Shown: positions 1 to 8,059 of the stretch, in pieces
Numbering within the stretch: position 1 is the first letter of the stretch
Layout: every line of letters starts with the position of its first letter
Source: Trebonia sp964581815
Lineage (GTDB): Bacteria > Actinomycetota > Actinomycetes > Streptosporangiales > Streptosporangiaceae
DNA: 64,000 nucleotides
Direction: 5' to 3'
NCBI GenBank assembly: GCA_964581815.1
Contig: CAZORE010000004.1
Span: forward strand, 62,001 to 126,000
Translations under genes and position numbers: made by a program
The notes under the pieces: model-generated
What the model was told of the DNA's origin: nothing
Databases searched by the model: none
What the model saw: only the letters and a program-made list of their open reading frames with translations

Positions 1-662
1 AGTCCTGGGTCGTTCCCGCCGGCACGCTGATCCGCCTGCCGGACAGCCTGCCCTTGCGCACCGCCGCCCTGGTGGAACCGGCCGCCGTGGCCGTCCATGA
101 CGTCCGGCGCGCTCAACTCACCGCGGGCGACACGGTCGTCGTGGTCGGCGGCGGGCCGGTCGGGCTGCTGATAGCGGTCACCGCCCGGCAGGCAGGCGGC
201 GACGTGCTGCTCGTCGAGCCCAACGCCTACCGGCGGTCGGTCGCGGCGGAACTCGGCTTCGCGGTCAGCGACCCGGCGGCGAGCGACGTTACGGCCGTCG
301 TCGAGGACTGGACCCACGGGGCGGGTGCCCGTGTCGCGTTCGAGGTCTCCGGGTCGGCCGCGGGAGTCGGCACGGCGGTCGACGTCCTGGCCGTCCGCGG
401 CCGGCTGTGCCTGGTCGCGATCCACCCGGTTCCGCGCAGCGTCAGCCTGCACCGGTTCTTCTGGCGGGAACTCACCCTGGTCGGCGCCCGCCTCTATGAG
501 CGGGCGGACTTCGAGCGCGCGGTGGAACTCGTCGTCGACGGCACTGTCCCCGCCGACGCCCTCATCACGCACGTGATGCCGCTGACAGAAGCCGACCTGG
601 CATTCGACACGCTGGACGCCGGTACCGGCGTGATGAAAGTGCTCATCGACTGCCAGGCATGA
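1..662 (+). CDS. Zinc-type medium-chain alcohol/polyol dehydrogenase, C-terminal part (5' end outside window)
   Basis: The reading frame is open from base 3 and ends at TGA 660-662, so the start lies left of the window; the TTG at 54 is not needed as a start. The visible part has the Rossmann NAD(P) site GGGPVGLL followed by an acidic VEP, and the C-terminal fold of the sorbitol/L-idonate/butanediol dehydrogenase group. The catalytic-zinc half is missing from view. It lies 36 bp before an SDR and two sugar-acid genes on the same strand, so it probably oxidises a polyol or aldonic acid that feeds this operon. The exact substrate cannot be read from the sequence. Confidence 0.85.
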   Translation, partial: SWVVPAGTLIRLPDSLPLRTAALVEPAAVAVHDVRRAQLTAGDTVVVVGGGPVGLLIAVTARQAGGDVLLVEPNAYRRSVAAELGFAVSDPAASDVTAVVEDWTHGAGARVAFEVSGSAAGVGTAVDVLAVRGRLCLVAIHPVPRSVSLHRFFWRELTLVGARLYERADFERAVELVVDGTVPADALITHVMPLTEADLAFDTLDAGTGVMKVLIDCQA

Positions 663-698
663 CGCTCACCTCGCCAGCCCGTACCGCTAAGGAAGCAG

Positions 699-1475
699 AT
701 GCCAGCAACCGGCAGTTCACTGTTCGACCTCACCGGCCAGCACGCGGTCGTTACCGGCGCCCGGCGCGGAATCGGGCTGGCCATCGCGGCGGCGCTCGCC
801 GAGGCCGGCGCTGACGTCACCGCGGTCAGCGTGCAACTTGAGCCAGCGGGCAGCGAAGTGCAGCGCCGCGTCGAGCAGGCAGGCCGGCGCTACGCCGGGT
901 ACCAAGTCGACTTCGCCGACCGCGCGGCCGTCACCGCCCTGGCCGGCACCCTGACCTCAGCGGGCCGGCCCGTCGACATCCTGGTCAACAATGCGGGCAC
1001 CATCGCCCGCGCCCCGGCGGCCGAGCACGGCGATGAGATCTGGGACCGGGTCCTGGCCATCGACCTCAGTTCCCAGTTCGTGCTGGCCCGCGAGCTGGGG
1101 CGGGGCATGATCGCCCGCCGGTCAGGGAAGATCATCTTCACGGCGTCGCTGCTGAGCTTCCAGGGCGGCATCAACGTGCCCGGATACGCTGCCGCCAAGT
1201 CGGGGATCGCCGGCCTAACCAGGGCGCTCGCCAATGAGTGGGCACAGTACGGAGTCAACGTGAACGCGATCGTGCCCGGTTATGTCGCAACCGATAACAC
1301 CGAAGCGCTGCGGGCCGACCCGGCCCGCTCGACGGCGATCCTTGACCGGATCCCGGCCGGCCGGTGGGGTGATCCCGCGGACTTCGCTGGCGTCGCGGTC
1401 TTCCTGGCGTCGGCGGCCGCCAGCTACGTGCACGGCGCGCTCATCCCGGTTGACGGCGGCTGGCTGGGACGGTGA
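699..1475 (+). CDS. SDR-family sugar-acid dehydrogenase (KduD / gluconate 5-dehydrogenase-like)
   Basis: A 258-residue classical short-chain dehydrogenase. It shows the NAD(P) glycine motif TGARRGIG near residues 18-25, the NNAG motif, and the catalytic YAAAK about 20 residues after a conserved Ser. The start ATG at 699 follows AAGGAAG. The C-terminus ends in the family's PVDGGW motif. It is overlapped by the KDPG aldolase gene (GTGA, 1472-1475), so the two are translationally coupled. The closest recognisable class is 2-deoxy-D-gluconate 3-dehydrogenase (KduD) or 5-keto-gluconate reductase. The neighbouring KDG kinase and KDPG aldolase fit either role, and the choice between them is inference. 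Confidence 0.85.
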   Translation: MPATGSSLFDLTGQHAVVTGARRGIGLAIAAALAEAGADVTAVSVQLEPAGSEVQRRVEQAGRRYAGYQVDFADRAAVTALAGTLTSAGRPVDILVNNAGTIARAPAAEHGDEIWDRVLAIDLSSQFVLARELGRGMIARRSGKIIFTASLLSFQGGINVPGYAAAKSGIAGLTRALANEWAQYGVNVNAIVPGYVATDNTEALRADPARSTAILDRIPAGRWGDPADFAGVAVFLASAAASYVHGALIPVDGGWLGR

Positions 1476-2149
1476 ACGCGAATCCCGCGGACGCGGCGCC
1501 GCACGTGTTCAGCCGCCTGGCCGTGGCCCGCATCGTTCCCGTCCTGACGCTCGACGACCCCGCGCACGCCGGGCCGGTGGCCGGCGCGCTCAAGGCGGGC
1601 GGCCTTCCCGTCGTCGAGGTGACCCTGCGCACCCCGGGCGCCCTTGCCGCGCTGACCGCGCTCGCTGGCGATCCCGGCTTGCTCGCAGGCGCCGGCACCG
1701 TCGTCTCCCTGGACCAGGTCGATGCCGTGGTGGCCGCGGGTGCGCGGTTCATCGTCACCCCAGGCACCGACCCGGCCATCCTCGCCCGTTGCCGCGACCT
1801 CGGTATCCCGGTCGTGCCTGGTGTCGCCACCGCCTCCGACATCATGCGGGCGATCGCCGAGGGCATCAGCATCGTCAAGCTGTTCCCGGCCGAACTGCTC
1901 GGCGGCGTCCGGATGCTGACCGCCCTGGCCGCTCCGTTCCCCGGGTTGCGGTTCATACCCACCGGCGGGATCACCGCCGGACTGCTCCCCAGCTACCTCG
2001 CCCACCCAGCCGTCCTCGCGGTGGGCGGGTCCTGGATGGTGGCGCCCAACCTTATCCGCGACGGCCAGTGGGATGAGATACGGCACCGGACCGCGGACGC
2101 CGTGACGGCGGCCCGCCAGGAGAGCGGCCTCGCCGCCCCCTCAAGGTAG
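1472..2149 (+). CDS. eda: 2-keto-3-deoxy-6-phosphogluconate (KDPG) aldolase
   Basis: A 225-residue class I aldolase that splits KDPG to pyruvate and glyceraldehyde-3-phosphate. Family marks in order are EVTLRTPGAL (catalytic Glu, residues about 49-58), GAGTV, the TPGTDPAI stretch, and KLFPAE with the Schiff-base lysine near residue 137. The phosphate-binding PTGGI loop follows. The GTG start overlaps the upstream SDR stop by four bases. Together with the KDG kinase 30 bp downstream it completes phosphorylation and cleavage of 2-keto-3-deoxygluconate, the shared end of uronate and hexonate degradation. Confidence 0.93.
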   Translation: MNANPADAAPHVFSRLAVARIVPVLTLDDPAHAGPVAGALKAGGLPVVEVTLRTPGALAALTALAGDPGLLAGAGTVVSLDQVDAVVAAGARFIVTPGTDPAILARCRDLGIPVVPGVATASDIMRAIAEGISIVKLFPAELLGGVRMLTALAAPFPGLRFIPTGGITAGLLPSYLAHPAVLAVGGSWMVAPNLIRDGQWDEIRHRTADAVTAARQESGLAAPSR

Positions 2150-2178
2150 CTGGCACACCGAGACCCGGAGGTTCACCG

Positions 2179-3279
2179 ATGTCCGTCCTGAATGTCCGCC
2201 CGGCGGGCTCGTGCCGGTATGACCTGGTCTCGCTCGGTGAAGTGATGCTGCGGCTCGATCCCGGCGAGGGCCGGATCGCCACCAGCCGCCACTTCACCGC
2301 CTGGGAAGGCGGCGGTGAGTACAACGTCGCCCGCGGCCTGCGCCGCTGCTTCGGCAAGCGGACCGCCATCGTGACCGCGCTCGCCGACAACCAGGTTGGC
2401 CGGCTCATCGAGGACCTCATCCTGCAAGGCGGCGTCGACACCGCGCTCATCCGCTGGCTGCCGTACGACGGCGTCGGGCGCAGCGTCCGCAACGGCCTGA
2501 ACTTCACCGAACGCGGCTTCGGACTGCGCGGCGCGCTCGGCGTCTCGGACCGGGGCAACACCGCCGCAAGCCAGCTGCGGCCGGGCGACATCGACTGGGA
2601 ACGGCTGTTCGGCGAGGATGGCGTGCGCTGGTTCCACACCGGCGGCATCTACGCGGCTCTGGCGGAAACGACCGCCGACGTCCTGGTCGAAGCCTTCACC
2701 GCGGCGCGCCGGCACGGAACGGTCATCTCCTACGACCTGAACTACCGTCCCTCGCTGTGGGCCCCGGCCGGCGGCAAGGCGCGAGCGCAGGAAGTGAACA
2801 AGCGGCTGGCTCCGTACGTCGATGTCATGATCGGCAACGAGGAAGACTTCACCGCGTGCCTCGGCTTCAGCGTCCCCGGCATCGACGACACCTACTCCTC
2901 GCTGGATCCGGCCAGCTTCGAGCGCACCATCGGCGAGGTTAGCGCCGCGTTCCCCAACCTGACGGTCATCGCGACCACGCTCCGCGCCGTCCGCAGCGCT
3001 ACGGTCAACGACTGGGGTGCGGTCGCCTGGACCGCCGGGGTCTTCGCTCACGCCACGCCGCGCCCCGCGATGGAGATCCTGGACCGTGTCGGCGGCGGGG
3101 ACAGCTTCGCCTCCGGCCTGATCTACGGCTTGCTCGAAGGTGGCACCCTCCAGGCGGCCGTTGATTACGGCGCCGCGCACGGGGCACTGGCCATGACCAC
3201 CCCGGGCGACACCTCCATGGCCACCCTCGCGGAAGTCCAGCGCCTGATCTCCGGCTCCGGCGCGAGGGTGCAACGATGA
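2179..3279 (+). CDS. kdgK: PfkB-family 2-keto-3-deoxygluconate kinase
   Basis: A 366-residue ribokinase-fold sugar kinase. The N-terminal PfkB signature includes GGEYNVARGLRR, and the C-terminal anion hole has GGGDSFASGL with the catalytic Asp at about residue 308. The start ATG at 2179 is preceded by CGGAGG. It is the last gene of the plus-strand operon and ends 5 bp before the stop of the convergent GntR gene. Given the adjacent KDPG aldolase, phosphorylation of 2-keto-3-deoxygluconate (or the galactonate epimer) is the most economical assignment. Another PfkB sugar specificity cannot be excluded from the motifs alone. Confidence 0.85.
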   Translation: MSVLNVRPAGSCRYDLVSLGEVMLRLDPGEGRIATSRHFTAWEGGGEYNVARGLRRCFGKRTAIVTALADNQVGRLIEDLILQGGVDTALIRWLPYDGVGRSVRNGLNFTERGFGLRGALGVSDRGNTAASQLRPGDIDWERLFGEDGVRWFHTGGIYAALAETTADVLVEAFTAARRHGTVISYDLNYRPSLWAPAGGKARAQEVNKRLAPYVDVMIGNEEDFTACLGFSVPGIDDTYSSLDPASFERTIGEVSAAFPNLTVIATTLRAVRSATVNDWGAVAWTAGVFAHATPRPAMEILDRVGGGDSFASGLIYGLLEGGTLQAAVDYGAAHGALAMTTPGDTSMATLAEVQRLISGSGARVQR

Positions 3280-3284
3280 GCCCG

Positions 3285-3962
3285 TTAGTTGGTGAGCGTG
3301 GTCCGTAGCCAGGACTCGATGCCGGCGATGTGCACCGTCGCCGCGGACCGCGCCAGATCCGGGTCGCCCGCCACGATCGCCCGGTAGATGGCCCGGTGCT
3401 CCTCCAGCGTGCGCTCCTGGGCCCTCGGCTCCGTCATGCCCCGCCAGACCCGGGCCCGCACCGTCGGCAGCGACATGTTGTCGACCAGCGAAGCGAGTAC
3501 CGAGTTGCCCGCCCCGGCGGCGATCTTCTTGTGGAACTCCAGGTCGGTGGCCACGAACTCCTCGACCGGCGAGTCCGCGGTGACCGCGTCGAGTATCACA
3601 CCGAGCTCCGCCTTGCCATCGGCCGGCATCCGCAGCGCGGCGAGCGCGGTGGCGGAGGGCTCTAGGATGCGGCGCACCTCAAGGAACTCGAGGACCGTGT
3701 CGTCGCGGTGGAAGTCAACGATGAAGCTGAGCGCCTCAAGCAGCAGCGACGGGGCGAGGCTGGTCGCGTAGGTGCCGTCGCCCTGCCGCACGTCAAGCAC
3801 GTTGACCAGGGTCAGCGCCTTCACCGCCTCGCGCAGCGAACTGCGGGACAGGCCGAGTTCCGCCGCCAGGTCGGCCTCCCGCGGCAGCTTCTCACCCGGC
3901 CGCACCCGGCCAGAGGTGATCATCTCCTTGATCTTGCCGATCGCCTCGTCTGTCAGTGCCAC
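3285..3962 (-). CDS. GntR/FadR-family (FCD) transcriptional regulator
   Basis: A 225-residue regulator with an N-terminal winged helix-turn-helix (LPREADLAAELGLSRSSLRE, about residues 25-44) and a C-terminal all-helical FCD ligand domain. GTG start at 3962. Its 5' end overlaps the stop of the fuconolactonase gene by 10 bp, so it is the last gene of the L-fucose operon. Regulators of this class usually bind a sugar acid or its breakdown product. The palindromes upstream of the first operon gene (12631-12723) are its likely targets, giving autoregulation through the operon promoter. Confidence 0.88.
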   Translation of the reverse strand: MALTDEAIGKIKEMITSGRVRPGEKLPREADLAAELGLSRSSLREAVKALTLVNVLDVRQGDGTYATSLAPSLLLEALSFIVDFHRDDTVLEFLEVRRILEPSATALAALRMPADGKAELGVILDAVTADSPVEEFVATDLEFHKKIAAGAGNSVLASLVDNMSLPTVRARVWRGMTEPRAQERTLEEHRAIYRAIVAGDPDLARSAATVHIAGIESWLRTTLTN

Positions 3963-4867
3963 GAACCCGTTCCTTGTCCCGTTACCGTCCCTGTGGCCAT
4001 CCTTGTGCCTGCCGTCGGGCCGAGCCGGTAGGCGCGGGCCGCCGTCTCACCGAATACCGCCGCTCGTTCGGCCGGTGACAGCCCAGCGGTCAGCGACCTC
4101 GCCAGGGCGGTCACCCCGGCGTAGTCGCTGGCGAGCAGGCACACCGGCCAGTCGGAGCCGAACATGACCCGCCCGGTGCCGAAGGCGCTCAGCACCGCAT
4201 CGGCGACCTCGGCGAAGGCCGCCGGGCCTGCCCCCGGCTCCATCTCCGGCACCGCCTCGGTCACCAGCCCGGACAGCTTGCACACGGTGTTCGGCAGTGC
4301 GGCGAGGTCGCGGAGCGCCGCGGTCCAACCCGTTAGGTCGCCACCGATGCGCGGCTTTCCCGCGTGATCGAGGACCATGGTGAGGCCGGGTACCGCCGCG
4401 GCGGCGTGCACGGCCGCCGGCATCTGGTGCGGCTTCACCAGCAGGTCATAGCACAGGCCCGCGGCTTGCACCGCGCGCAGGCCGCGGATGACGTCGGGGC
4501 GGCGCAGCCAGTCCGGGTCAGGCTCGGACTGCACCTGGTGCCTGATGCCGACCAGGTGGCCGCCGCCCGGGCAGGCGGCGAGCCGGGCAAGCTCGCCCGC
4601 GATCGCCGGGCTGGTGAGGTCGGTCCAGCCGACCACGCCGGCGACCAGCGGGTCGCGGGCCGCGAGGGCGAGCATTTCTGGTGTCTCCGCGGCGACATCC
4701 ACCGTCTGCACAAGGACGGTCGCGCCGACCCCGGCCGCCGCGGCGTGCGGCCGCAGGTCGTCGAGTGAGAAGGAGCGCCTGATGGCGGCCATGGCCGGGC
4801 CGCTGATCCACGGCTGGTCCCGGACCGCGAGGTCCCACACGTGATGGTGGGCGTCGATGACGGTCAT
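3953..4867 (-). CDS. Amidohydrolase-2 family L-fucono-1,5-lactonase
   Basis: A 304-residue TIM-barrel amidohydrolase of the L-fuconolactonase/rhamnonolactonase group. It opens lactones to the free acid using a metal site. The N-terminal DAHHHVWD holds the first metal ligands, DHAGKP lies mid-protein and FGSDWPV near the C-terminus carries the catalytic Asp. The frame is open further upstream to 4957, but ATG 4867 starts the conserved protein and overlaps the mutarotase stop (ATGA, 4864-4867), so 4867 was chosen. In the operon it follows fucose dehydrogenase and precedes fuconate dehydratase in pathway order. Confidence 0.9.
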   Translation of the reverse strand: MTVIDAHHHVWDLAVRDQPWISGPAMAAIRRSFSLDDLRPHAAAAGVGATVLVQTVDVAAETPEMLALAARDPLVAGVVGWTDLTSPAIAGELARLAACPGGGHLVGIRHQVQSEPDPDWLRRPDVIRGLRAVQAAGLCYDLLVKPHQMPAAVHAAAAVPGLTMVLDHAGKPRIGGDLTGWTAALRDLAALPNTVCKLSGLVTEAVPEMEPGAGPAAFAEVADAVLSAFGTGRVMFGSDWPVCLLASDYAGVTALARSLTAGLSPAERAAVFGETAARAYRLGPTAGTRMATGTVTGQGTGSWH

Positions 4868-5175
4868 AGCTGCCAGACGACCGGCAGCCCGGCGTCGCCG
4901 CCTGCCGCGGAGTAGTCGTGCGGCGTGTCGAGGAGCTCCGCCATGCGCGCCTGCCACGCGGCGTTCACCGGGTTGTCGCGCAGTGCCGCGAGCATCGCCG
5001 GGTAGTCCGCGCAGTCGATGACGTGGAACAGGTCGGTGCCGCTGCGCCAGATGATCCAGCCGTTGACGCCCGCGGCGCGGATCGCGTCGGTGAGTTCAAC
5101 GGGGACGGCCGCGTGCGCTCGCTCGTACTCGCTGACCCGGTCGGCGCGGACCCGGGTATGCAGGGCGATCTTCAT
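4864..5175 (-). CDS. RhaM-type sugar mutarotase of the L-fucose operon
   Basis: A 103-residue dimeric alpha/beta-barrel protein of the L-rhamnose mutarotase family (COG3254). It interconverts alpha and beta anomers of a deoxy sugar. The ATG at 5175 was chosen because it begins the conserved strand MKIALHTRV and overlaps the dehydrogenase stop (ATGA, 5172-5175); an upstream in-frame start at 5220 would extend into that gene. The typical DLFHVIDCADY and NAAWQARM segments are present. A second mutarotase (27974-28288) sits with the rhamnose genes, so this copy is probably specialised for L-fucose. That specificity is inferred from location. Confidence 0.85.
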   Translation of the reverse strand: MKIALHTRVRADRVSEYERAHAAVPVELTDAIRAAGVNGWIIWRSGTDLFHVIDCADYPAMLAALRDNPVNAAWQARMAELLDTPHDYSAAGGDAGLPVVWQL

Positions 5176-6200
5176 GGCTGGCCTTTCTCGCTCGCGTCGG
5201 CGGCGACCAGGGCATCCCACAACGCGGCGGGGATGTCCACGGCGCGTAGCCGGAGCGCGTCGGTGATCTCCGCCGCGTTGCGGGCGCCGATGAGTACGCT
5301 GGCGACCGCGGGGTGGGTGAGCGGGAAGCGGGCCGCGGCCGCCCGCAGCGGCACGCCGAACCGCGCGCAGGCCTCCTGCAGGCGCCGGGCCCGCTCAAGC
5401 AGCTCGGCGGGTGCCGCCTGGTAGTCGTAGGTCGCGCCCTCGCCCGGGGCGGCGAGCACGCCGGAGTTGAACACGCCGCCGGCGATGACCGACACGCCAC
5501 GGCGCTGCGCCGCGGGCAGCAGCTCGGCCGCGGCGGACTGGTCGAGCAGCGTGTACCGGCCGGCCACGAGCACCAGGTCGACGTCCGTGTCGGTGACGAA
5601 CCGGGTGAGCATTTCCGCCTGGTTCATGCCGGCGCCGATCGCACGCACGACGCCGGCCGCGCGCAGCTTCTCAAGCGCCGGGTACGCCTCACGGAACGCC
5701 TGCTCGGCGCGGGAGTCCGGATCGTGAATGAGCACGATATCCACGCGGTCGAGGCCAAGCCTGGCCAGGCTCGCCTCCAGGCTGCGCGTGACGCCGTCGG
5801 CGCTGAAGTCGAACCGCCTGATGTGGCGGGCGGGGACGGCGAATCCTTCGGTGTCGTTACCTGGCTGGCTGTTGGCGGGCGGGCCCGGCGGGGCGGGCGG
5901 ACTGGGCGGGGCGGGCGGGCCGGGTATGAGCAGCCGGCCGACCTTGGTGGAGATCACGTACTCGTCGCGCGGGCGGTGTCGCAGCGCATCGCCGAGGCGG
6001 CGCTCGGACAGCCCGAGCCCGTAGTGCGGCGCGGTGTCGAAGGTCCGGATGCCGCCCGCCCAGGCCGCGTCCACGGCGGCCCGCGCGTCCTGCTCGCTGA
6101 CCTCGGTGAACAGGTTGCCGATCGCCGCGCCGCCGAACGAAAGCTCGGTGACGTGGACGGGCGAGCGGCCGAGCCTGCGCAGCGGCAATGTGGTGGTCAC
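5172..6200 (-). CDS. Aldo/keto reductase, L-fucose (D-threo-aldose) 1-dehydrogenase
   Basis: A 342-residue aldo/keto reductase that oxidises the sugar C1 to the lactone with NAD(P). It shows DTAPHYGLGLSERRLG (catalytic Asp and Tyr), STKVGR (Lys) and LIHDPD (His). GTG start at 6200 overlaps the preceding SDR stop (GTGA). Between the Lys loop and the conserved FAVPA there is an unusual Pro/Gly/Ala-rich stretch (about residues 93-112) built of PP-repeat units, absent from typical members. It is the first oxidative step of non-phosphorylative L-fucose degradation, followed directly by the mutarotase and lactonase genes. Confidence 0.88.
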   Translation of the reverse strand: MTTTLPLRRLGRSPVHVTELSFGGAAIGNLFTEVSEQDARAAVDAAWAGGIRTFDTAPHYGLGLSERRLGDALRHRPRDEYVISTKVGRLLIPGPPAPPSPPAPPGPPANSQPGNDTEGFAVPARHIRRFDFSADGVTRSLEASLARLGLDRVDIVLIHDPDSRAEQAFREAYPALEKLRAAGVVRAIGAGMNQAEMLTRFVTDTDVDLVLVAGRYTLLDQSAAAELLPAAQRRGVSVIAGGVFNSGVLAAPGEGATYDYQAAPAELLERARRLQEACARFGVPLRAAAARFPLTHPAVASVLIGARNAAEITDALRLRAVDIPAALWDALVAADASEKGQP

Positions 6201-6952
6201 GATCGCGGCCGCAGGCGCAGGCCGGCCAGGCCGCCGTCGATCGCGAGCGCCGTGCCGGTGACCGATGCGGCCAGCGGGCTAGCCAGGTAGGCGATGCCCG
6301 CCGCCACCTCATCCGCGCTGACCAGTCGTCCCATCGACTGCCTCGCCTCAAGGGCGGCGCGCTCCGCGACGGGGTCGTCGGCCGCGTCGAGGAGCCGGCC
6401 AACCCACGGGGTGTCGGCGGTGCCCGGGTTGACGCAGTTGACCCGGATGCCCTCGTGCACGTGGTCGGCGGCCATCGCGAGCGTCAGGGCGAGGACCGCG
6501 CCCTTGGTCGCCGAGTACAGCGCCCGCTGCGGCAGGCCGGCGGTCGCCGCGACCGAGCAGGTGTTGACGATCGCGGCGTGCGCGGACGCGCGCAGGTGCG
6601 GCAGCGCCGCCCTGGTCACCCGGGCGATGCCGACGACGTTGACGTCGAAGACGTGGTGCCACTCGTCGTCGGGGTTGTCGGCCACGGTGCCCACCGCGCC
6701 CACCCCGGCGTTGTTCACCAGGATGTCGATGCCCCCCATGCTCATCGCGGCCGAGTCGACCGCCTGCGTCACCGACGCGTCGTCGGTGACGTCGGCGGTC
6801 AGCCCGATGAACTCATCCGCGTGCTCATCGGCCGGCTTGAGGTCGAGCACGGCGACCGCCGCGCCGCGCGCCGCGAGCAGCCGGGCGGTCGCCAGCCCGA
6901 TCCCCGACCCGCCGCCGGTGACGACCGCCTTCAGCCCGCTCAGTTCCCCCAT
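6197..6952 (-). CDS. SDR-family 2-keto-3-deoxy-L-fuconate dehydrogenase
   Basis: A 251-residue classical SDR with TGGGSGIG (residues about 13-20), NNAG and the YSATK active site. The start ATG at 6952 lies 6 bp after the permease stop. In oxidative L-fucose and L-rhamnose pathways an SDR of this type oxidises 2-keto-3-deoxy-L-fuconate at C4 to the 2,4-diketo acid. Its location between the transporter and fucose dehydrogenase supports that. It could instead be an L-fucose dehydrogenase of the SDR type, since both enzyme classes occur in such operons. Confidence 0.82.
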   Translation of the reverse strand: MGELSGLKAVVTGGGSGIGLATARLLAARGAAVAVLDLKPADEHADEFIGLTADVTDDASVTQAVDSAAMSMGGIDILVNNAGVGAVGTVADNPDDEWHHVFDVNVVGIARVTRAALPHLRASAHAAIVNTCSVAATAGLPQRALYSATKGAVLALTLAMAADHVHEGIRVNCVNPGTADTPWVGRLLDAADDPVAERAALEARQSMGRLVSADEVAAGIAYLASPLAASVTGTALAIDGGLAGLRLRPRS

Positions 6953-6958
6953 CGAGTG

Positions 6959-8059
6959 CTACCTCTCTTCCGCGGTGGACTCTCCGCCGACGATACGGGC
7001 AAGGAAGAGCGCGAACAGGATGACCGCGCCGTCGATGGCTTCGATCCAGTAGTTCGACACCTGGGCGAGGTCGAGGATGTCACTGACGATGCCGAGCAGG
7101 ATCACGCCGGACGCCGCGCCGACCATGTTGCCGCGGCCGCCTTTGAGGCTGACGCCGCCGATCACCGCCGCGGCGAAGACCGAGAAGATGATGCCCTCAC
7201 CGTAGCCCTGCTGGCCGGTGACGGCCGACACCCGGCCGGCCTCCATCAGCCCGCCGACCGCGGCGAGCACGCTGCCGGCCATGTAGACGCCGATCTTGAC
7301 CCGGTCGATCTTGATGCCGGCCGCCCGGGCGGCCGCCTGGTTGCCGCCGATCGCGTAGATGGCCCGGCCGGTCCGGTGGTAGCGGAGGAACAACCCGGTC
7401 AGGATGAAGATAACCGCGGTGACGATGAGCGAGACCGGCACCTGGCCGACGGACGCCGACCCCAGGTAGCCGAACGCCGACGGCAGGTTGAACAGCGACT
7501 GCGCCTTGACGATGCCGTTCTGCAGGCCGGCCAGCACGATCGTCATGCCGAGGGTGACGATGAACCCGTTGAGCCTGCCCTTCACGATCAGCAGGCCGTT
7601 GACCAGACCGACGACGGCGCCGACCACGAGGAGCACGACGATGCCGAGGTACGGGTTGAGCTGGGTGCCGTTGCCGAAGGCGGAGACCGGCAGGATCAGC
7701 CAGGCCGCGACCATCGGCGCCAGGCCGAACGTCGACTCGAGCGACAAGTCCATGCCGCCGATCAGCAGGATGAGGCTCTCGCCGACCACCACCACGCCGA
7801 GCGCGGAACTCTGCTCGCCGATGCCCGCGAAGTTCGATGCGGTGAAGAACGCGGGGCTGACCAGCGTCCCGACGATGATCAGCACGATCAGCACGGGCAG
7901 CAGCGCCGCCTCGCGCAGCACGTTGACGTTCATGCCGCGCAACCGGGACGCCATGGCGCCGGCGGGCGCCGCGGCTGCCGTCGCCGTGGCCGCGGCGCCC
8001 GGCGCAGTGCCGCTCGGTGCGGGGGCGGCCTGGCCCTCGGGTGCCTGGTTCGAGATCAT
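6959..8059 (-). CDS. Ribose-type sugar ABC transporter permease (L-fucose import)
   Basis: A 366-residue integral membrane protein of the RbsC/AraH family. A 40-residue Ala/Pro-rich cytoplasmic leader precedes about ten hydrophobic helices. Family motifs include GGMDLSLES, VNGLLIVKGRLNGFIVTLG and GGNQAAARAAGIKI. The ATG start overlaps the ATPase stop (ATGA, 8056-8059). With the ATPase and binding-protein genes it forms a complete importer inside the fucose operon. Confidence 0.93.
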   Translation of the reverse strand: MISNQAPEGQAAPAPSGTAPGAAATATAAAAPAGAMASRLRGMNVNVLREAALLPVLIVLIIVGTLVSPAFFTASNFAGIGEQSSALGVVVVGESLILLIGGMDLSLESTFGLAPMVAAWLILPVSAFGNGTQLNPYLGIVVLLVVGAVVGLVNGLLIVKGRLNGFIVTLGMTIVLAGLQNGIVKAQSLFNLPSAFGYLGSASVGQVPVSLIVTAVIFILTGLFLRYHRTGRAIYAIGGNQAAARAAGIKIDRVKIGVYMAGSVLAAVGGLMEAGRVSAVTGQQGYGEGIIFSVFAAAVIGGVSLKGGRGNMVGAASGVILLGIVSDILDLAQVSNYWIEAIDGAVILFALFLARIVGGESTAEER

